Shown here: one piece after another, positions 4,878-8,438 of the stretch
How the letters are laid out: every line of letters begins with the position of its first letter
Position numbering within the stretch: position 1 is the stretch's first letter
DNA from: Thermoplasmatales archaeon ex4484_6
Lineage (GTDB): Archaea; Thermoplasmatota; Penumbrarchaeia; Penumbrarchaeales; Penumbrarchaeaceae
DNA length: 8,438 nucleotides
Direction of reading: 5' to 3'
NCBI GenBank assembly: GCA_002254385.1
Contig: NJDO01000072.1
Coordinates: forward strand, 1 to 8,438
Position numbers and translations under genes: made by a program
The notes under the pieces: generated by a model
What the model was told of the DNA's origin: nothing
The model's database searches: none
Seen by the model: the letters and a program-made list of their open reading frames with translations, nothing else

Positions 4878-5546
4878 ATGACGATGCAGTGGACGGATAT
4901 AATCGAGACATGGCTCAGGGAAGGGGAGGAGGGAGCGGAACACATACTGGACTACCCCTGGGATACGGAGGTCAAGCCCGTGGAAGGCCCCGTCCCCAGA
5001 GAGGCCATAATCGCCACCCATCCCAAGATCCCGTTCAACATAGAGGTGGTGGTTTCCAAACACTTCACCAACCTCGTCATCAATCCCCTGATACCCACCG
5101 ATGCCATCGATGCCGAGGAGAGAATGAGGCTCTACAAGAAGCTCCTCCATCTCAACACCGAACTCAACCTGATGAAATCCGGCCTCGTGGGCTATGATGA
5201 TCAGCCCGTGATCCAGGTGGACCTGGACCTGCAGTCCCTGTCGAAGCATGAATTCGACGATGCATTGACCCTTCTGATAGTGGGTTCACAGAACCTGATA
5301 AACATGCTGGGGCTGGAGGAGAAGGTGCAGGAGTTCATGCTCGAGAGGTTCAGGCAGTTCGTGGCGATCAAGCTTTCCGAGGGGGAATCCAACGACGACA
5401 TCATGGACTTCCTCGTGAACAGGGGCGGCCTGGACAGCGATATCGCGGAACAGCTCATAGATCAGGTCACGAAGGTCCTGGATTCCTCGAAGGATACCGG
5501 TGAGGAGACATCGGGGAGAAAGTACGAGGGCCCCATGTACGGCTGA
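4878..5546 (+). CDS. YbjN / type III secretion chaperone-like protein (222 aa)
   Basis: I do not recognise a named gene. The middle part resembles the alpha/beta YbjN-CesT chaperone fold: an N-terminal helix (residues 5-25), a strand FNIEVVVSK (53-61), FTNLVINPLI (63-72), a helix ending YKKLLHLNTELNLMKSGLVG (86-105), a strand PVIQVDLDLQ (110-119), and a final helix SKHEFDDALTLLIVGSQNL. After it come a second helix block (146-168) and a short motif DDIMDFLVNRGGLDSDIAEQ (173-192), similar to small helical tails that often end such proteins. It is acidic, cytosolic and lacks cysteine. It may act as a protein-binding chaperone; that is inference from fold only. ATG 4884, two codons in, is better spaced from AGGA (4871-4874) and could be the true start. 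It is followed after 20 bp by the DUF531-fusion gene. Confidence 0.75.
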   Translation: MTMQWTDIIETWLREGEEGAEHILDYPWDTEVKPVEGPVPREAIIATHPKIPFNIEVVVSKHFTNLVINPLIPTDAIDAEERMRLYKKLLHLNTELNLMKSGLVGYDDQPVIQVDLDLQSLSKHEFDDALTLLIVGSQNLINMLGLEEKVQEFMLERFRQFVAIKLSEGESNDDIMDFLVNRGGLDSDIAEQLIDQVTKVLDSSKDTGEETSGRKYEGPMYG

Positions 5547-5566
5547 TTCCGTCCGGCCGGGCCAAC

Positions 5567-7237
5567 ATGGATATATCTGCTAATCGATTAAAGTCCATGA
5601 GAAGGAACGGAAGGATGAACGACGCATCCAGGTACCGTTCCATCGCCAGGAGGGTGAGGGATGGAGCGGACCCGAAGTCCCTGACCGACGATCTCGAAAG
5701 GATAAAGGATCCCTACTACAGCTCCCTGGCACTGCAGTCCATGTCCGGCTCCTTCAGGGCGGAGAGAGGAATGCGCAGGGAGCTCCTGAGCAGGGCAGTG
5801 TCCCTCATCTCCGACGTGCCCCAGGAATGGAGAAGGGCGGAGCTGATGGAGGTCCTTCTGAAGAGGTCAAGGGGGCTTCCCCCCGAACTGGAAAGTATGA
5901 TCTTCAAAGGGGTCCTGAGAGCGATACTGGACATGGAGGACGGCAGCGGTGTGTCGCAGTCGATCAGGGGATGCTCCGGGTACCTTCTCCCGGAGGACAG
6001 ACCCATCCTGCTGGAGAGGGCCCTCAACAACAGGGGGTTCGAGAAGGATGATTCCAAGGCCGTGATCCGCAGTATGGTGCAGGGGGGGATGGGAAGGAAG
6101 GAGATGAGCGCCCTCATGTCCAGGTTGAACTCCATTGAGGATGTTCGACTCAGGATATCCCTTCTCGGATACCTTCACCTGCAGCTTCGAAAGAAAAAGG
6201 GTGACAGGGCCTCCATTCCGATACTCGGGAAGACCCTGAAGGAGCTGAAGGGGCTCAGGGGAGATGACCGCTCGGTCATGTTCTCGTACCTCTGCCGCAA
6301 CTGCATCTCCCGAAAGGACCTCCCCGTCCTCGAGAAGGGGCTGGAGCTTTTCGAGGAACCCGTGGAGAGGATCAGGGCGCTGGGCGACCTGGCCACGGCT
6401 TCCGACAGGGCCCGGGACAGGGACCGCGCCCGCAAACACCTGGAAACCGCGCTCTCCCTGGCTCCCGAGATCGAGACGGATGCGGAGAGGGCGCATGCCC
6501 TCTCATCCATAGCCTCCGCCGAGGCGAGACTGGGCAACATGGACAGGGCAAGGGACCTGTTCCAGAAGGCCCTTGACGCTGCCCAGGAAGAGGTGAAGCT
6601 CTCATTCAGGATCGAGGAGAGAATGGTAAAGGCCGGTATAGCCGAGAGGAAGGCAAGAAAGGAGAAGAGGGTCCATGTACCCCGGGGAAGAACGGAGGGC
6701 CACGTTCTCGTTCTCTGCGACACCTACGAGGGCGGGATGAAACCGGTCCATTCCCGGGCTGCCGCCAGGGCCGCCCCTCTCTGCGCGGCATTCTCGCTGG
6801 AGCTGGGATTGATGGGGTTCCCCACCTCCGATCTGGACAGGATAGTCAACCTTGCCAGCAGCGAGACGAATATCGGTAAAGGAGGGGAATACCTGGGAAC
6901 CCTGCGGAAGAGGGGGAAGGTGCACCTGATACCCTATCCCGAAAATGACCCCCTGTCGGGTGTCCGGGAGCTGGGACTCCCCGTTGCGACGACGCCGTCC
7001 CCCGACAAGGAGAAGCTCGTATCGATGCGTGAGGCCGTGAGCATCTCGAGAGAGAAGCATCCCGCGGGGAGGATATGCCTGATAATGGGCCTGGGGAGGA
7101 GGGGGCTCCCCGATACCGTTCTGGAGGAGGCTCCCTATCACCTGGAGATCACGGGAGAGGGGACGGAGCTCGAGACCGCGACGGCCATGGGAATCCTTGC
7201 GTTCATGCTGAAGGAGGCCTCCGACGCCGAAGGATGA
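5567..7237 (+). CDS. Alpha-solenoid/TPR protein fused to a C-terminal DUF531 (SPOUT-like) domain (556 aa)
   Basis: A two-part protein. Residues 1 to about 365 are all helical, very rich in Arg, Leu and Glu, with TPR-like units near 265-345 (for example HALSSIASAEARLGNMDRAR followed by LFQKALDAA). From about 378 a compact alpha/beta domain follows: HVLVLCDTYEGG, RAAARAAPLCAAFSLELGLM, NIGKGGEYLGTL, PVATTPSPDKEKLVS, MGLGRRGLP (about 507-515) and HLEITGEGTELETATAMG (about 525-542). This matches the archaeal DUF531 family. The last two segments resemble the trefoil-knot cofactor motifs of SPOUT RNA methyltransferases, a superfamily link I recall but cannot verify. DUF531 proteins are normally short and stand-alone, so the fusion is notable. 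RNA methylation is possible but unproven. ATGs at 5597 and 5615 are alternative starts; the latter follows GGAAGG closely, and a TATA-like GATATATC lies at 5570-5577. Confidence 0.82.
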   Translation: MDISANRLKSMRRNGRMNDASRYRSIARRVRDGADPKSLTDDLERIKDPYYSSLALQSMSGSFRAERGMRRELLSRAVSLISDVPQEWRRAELMEVLLKRSRGLPPELESMIFKGVLRAILDMEDGSGVSQSIRGCSGYLLPEDRPILLERALNNRGFEKDDSKAVIRSMVQGGMGRKEMSALMSRLNSIEDVRLRISLLGYLHLQLRKKKGDRASIPILGKTLKELKGLRGDDRSVMFSYLCRNCISRKDLPVLEKGLELFEEPVERIRALGDLATASDRARDRDRARKHLETALSLAPEIETDAERAHALSSIASAEARLGNMDRARDLFQKALDAAQEEVKLSFRIEERMVKAGIAERKARKEKRVHVPRGRTEGHVLVLCDTYEGGMKPVHSRAAARAAPLCAAFSLELGLMGFPTSDLDRIVNLASSETNIGKGGEYLGTLRKRGKVHLIPYPENDPLSGVRELGLPVATTPSPDKEKLVSMREAVSISREKHPAGRICLIMGLGRRGLPDTVLEEAPYHLEITGEGTELETATAMGILAFMLKEASDAEG

Positions 7238-7281
7238 GGAGCTTCCCTCCCTCATCCGGGCGCTGTTTTACGCGAGGGGGC

Positions 7282-7314
7282 TCCCGCCGTTCCGGTGGGC
7301 GGGACCGGCCCGCC
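7282..7314 (+). repeat. Overlapping alternative hairpins in the GC-rich gap
   Basis: GGCGGG (7298-7303) can pair with TCCCGCC upstream (7282-7288, a 7-bp stem including A7304) or with CCCGCC downstream (7309-7314, a 6-bp stem with 5-nt loop), but not with both. They lie in the 173-bp gap 7238-7410, which otherwise shows no gene, no clear TATA box and no long T-run. Whether the gap holds a terminator, a processing site or a leader element is unresolved. Confidence 0.4.
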
Positions 7315-7410
7315 GCGGCCGCACCCTTGTTCTCCACGTTCGGAGGGCCCCCCGCCGCGTTCGTTCATAAGGGCGGAGAGGGATGTCACCATTCCCCGAG
7401 GAGGCTTTCG

Positions 7411-8109
7411 ATGGAAACAAAGGACCATGGTAATGATGAGGAGGTCACGCTCCGGACCGGGTTCGCCCCGTTCGACGAACTCTTCGGCCCGTTCACATCG
7501 GGAGAGATACATCTCATGGTCGGAAGGACGGAACTCACCAACGCTCTCATGAACAGGCTCATCGTCAATGCGGCCAGGAAGGGCATGTACGCCTACTACG
7601 CGGACGGGGGAAACAGGGCCGACCCCTTCGCCATGGCCGGGATCCTTCGGATGCACAGGGAGGACCCCCGCGGGGCCCTCCAGAGGGTGATGATAGCAAG
7701 GGCGTTCACCGCATACCAGATGGACACCCTCATCAACGTCAATCTCGGAAAGCTCGGGGAAGCTCCACCCCTGCTCCTTGTCTCCTCCCTTGACTCCATC
7801 TTCTCGGACCCGGAGGTGGACACCGACGCCGCGGAGGGAATGCTGAAGAACTGCATGAACTCCCTTGACGGGATGGCGGCAAAGGGGTCCTGCGTCGTGA
7901 TAGCCGCCTCCGGCGGGAGCAGGGGAGGGGACCTCCTCCCACTCATCACCCCGCACTGCTCCGCCTGGGTCTCGCTGCGCAGCAGGCAGAACGGCAGGGT
8001 CAGGATAATTACGAAGGGGGGGAGATGGATGGACCTCTCCATGGTGCACCCGCTCCAGACGATGATAGACGACTTCCGGGCCCTTCCCGCGGCAGCGGAG
8101 GCGTTGTGA
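7411..8109 (+). CDS. RecA/RadB/KaiC-like protein with degenerate Walker A (232 aa)
   Basis: The order of elements follows the RecA superfamily: TGFAPFDELFGPFTSGEIHL (16-35), a P-loop position reading VGRTELTNAL (37-46), a helix NRLIVNAARKG, a strand MYAYYAD (59-65), FTAYQMDTLI (99-108), a Walker B-like strand APPLLLVSSLDSIF (118-131), a helix GMLKNCMNSLDGMAAKGS and a strand CVVIAAS. The canonical GxxxxGKT is absent: there is no lysine at the P-loop, so ATP binding or hydrolysis is doubtful. RadB and Rad51 paralogues act in recombination; this protein may be a structural or regulatory relative. Start ATG 7411 has an excellent Shine-Dalgarno (GAGGAGG, 7398-7404). The frame is open further upstream but only into the gap and the previous gene. 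The stop overlaps the next start by one base. Confidence 0.8.
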   Translation: METKDHGNDEEVTLRTGFAPFDELFGPFTSGEIHLMVGRTELTNALMNRLIVNAARKGMYAYYADGGNRADPFAMAGILRMHREDPRGALQRVMIARAFTAYQMDTLINVNLGKLGEAPPLLLVSSLDSIFSDPEVDTDAAEGMLKNCMNSLDGMAAKGSCVVIAASGGSRGGDLLPLITPHCSAWVSLRSRQNGRVRIITKGGRWMDLSMVHPLQTMIDDFRALPAAAEAL

Positions 8110-8357
8110 TGGGAAGGACATGCCCGACATACCGGACGCTCCTCGAGGACGAGATAAGGTCCTGGGAGACCTTCAGAAAGGCCCTCAGGAAGGAGGACCG
8201 CGAGGCCTTCGACCTGCTTATGGAAAGGGTGAGGAAGCACGCCTCGGCCTCGTCCAATGCCGCAAGGCTGAACCCATTCGAGTCGCTTGTGATGGCGGCA
8301 CTTGTGGACATGATGAGGAACGAGATGGAAAGGGACGGGGTCCGGGGCCGGACCTGA
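8109..8357 (+). CDS. Small helical archaeal protein of the MGRTxPTYR type (82 aa)
   Basis: It begins MGRTCPTYRTLLEDEI and continues as almost pure helix, with SWETFRKALRKEDREAFDLL, RKHASASSNAA and NPFESLVMAALVDMM, ending Arg/Gly rich. I recall short archaeal proteins, mostly annotated as hypothetical, with the same MGRTxPTYR start and the FRxALRxxDxxxFDxL and HAxA patterns; no function is known to me. The ATG at 8109 shares its A with the preceding TGA, and GGAGG (8097-8101) lies 7 bp upstream inside the RecA-like gene. Translation is therefore coupled, which suggests that the two products form one complex. There is no metal motif and only one cysteine (C5). A longer frame reaching back to 8025 is inside the upstream gene and is rejected. 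Confidence 0.85.
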   Translation: MGRTCPTYRTLLEDEIRSWETFRKALRKEDREAFDLLMERVRKHASASSNAARLNPFESLVMAALVDMMRNEMERDGVRGRT

Positions 8358-8438
8358 AAAATCCCTCCCAGCTCCGCCCGGGCATTCACTACCGCTGTGC
8401 CTCACTCCTCCCCCGCTTCCCACCCCGAGGAACGTCTG
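8358..8438. other. Right-edge spacer without an established gene
   Basis: C-rich sequence after the last + strand stop. On the minus strand two short frames enter from the right edge and stop at 8402-8404 (GEE-stop) and at about 8390; either could be the C-terminus of a gene outside the window. The minus strand also carries a short T-run at about 8358-8362. None can be confirmed. Confidence 0.3.

Noticed and set aside
7075..7410. Upstream extension of the RecA-like frame by 112 codons
   Set aside because: It overlaps the DUF531 gene and crosses a GC-rich gap with low-complexity translation; the Shine-Dalgarno at 7398-7404 marks ATG 7411.
7252..8130. Long minus-strand frames opposite the RecA-like gene, including one running to 8423
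   Set aside because: They show no motif or sensible composition, while the + strand has good Shine-Dalgarno sequences and coupled starts.
1..8438. tRNA or rRNA genes, CRISPR arrays and insertion sequences
   Set aside because: I found no cloverleaf-like segment, no regularly spaced direct repeats and no transposase or terminal inverted repeats.

Overview
The window looks like a piece of an archaeal chromosome, most likely from an anaerobic euryarchaeon of the Thermoplasmatota/methanogen side. The evidence is a clear archaeal TATA-binding protein, archaeal TATA boxes (TTTATATA-like) about 28-30 bp upstream of several start codons, an archaeal DUF531-like domain, a CxxC-x17-CxxC zinc ribbon, strong use of AGG/AGA for arginine, and an oxygen-sensitive iron-sulfur ATPase pair. 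The lineage is inferred from protein style only; no rRNA or tRNA gene is present. I support 13 protein genes, densely packed on both strands.

Left part (1-2500). Two overlapping + strand genes (52-900, 897-1676) encode tandem members of the BadF/BadG/BcrA/BcrD/HgdC family, the ATP-driven electron donors of 2-hydroxyacyl-CoA dehydratases and benzoyl-CoA reductases. The second has all the expected motifs. The first keeps the cluster cysteines but has altered phosphate-binding motifs, so the pair may form an asymmetric heterodimer. A 56-residue zinc ribbon follows (1787-1957). It faces a small three-helix membrane protein (2436-2125, minus) across a hairpin-rich convergent spacer.

Middle (2500-4160). 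Two UPF0251/DUF134 helix-turn-helix paralogues are divergently transcribed from a 130-bp shared promoter region. The minus arm continues into a NifX/NifB-like FeMo-cofactor-type protein with a Cys/His tail. The plus arm continues into a Gly/Arg-rich DUF5320-like protein with a C-terminal coiled coil. Two identical CCCATATGGG palindromes, centred exactly 30 bp apart, flank the TATA box of the minus arm. A related CATATATG lies between the TATA box and start codon of the plus arm. This compact, apparently self-regulated module is the most interesting part of the window.

Right part (4160-8438). The TBP gene (minus) ends 2 bp from the DUF5320-like gene and is divergent from a + strand series. That series holds a YbjN/secretion-chaperone-like protein, a 556-residue fusion of an alpha-solenoid/TPR region with a DUF531 (SPOUT-like) domain, a RecA/RadB-like protein lacking the Walker A lysine, and an 82-residue helical protein translationally coupled to it. 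A 173-bp GC-rich gap with alternative hairpins precedes the RecA-like gene. The last 81 bp hold no gene that I can establish.
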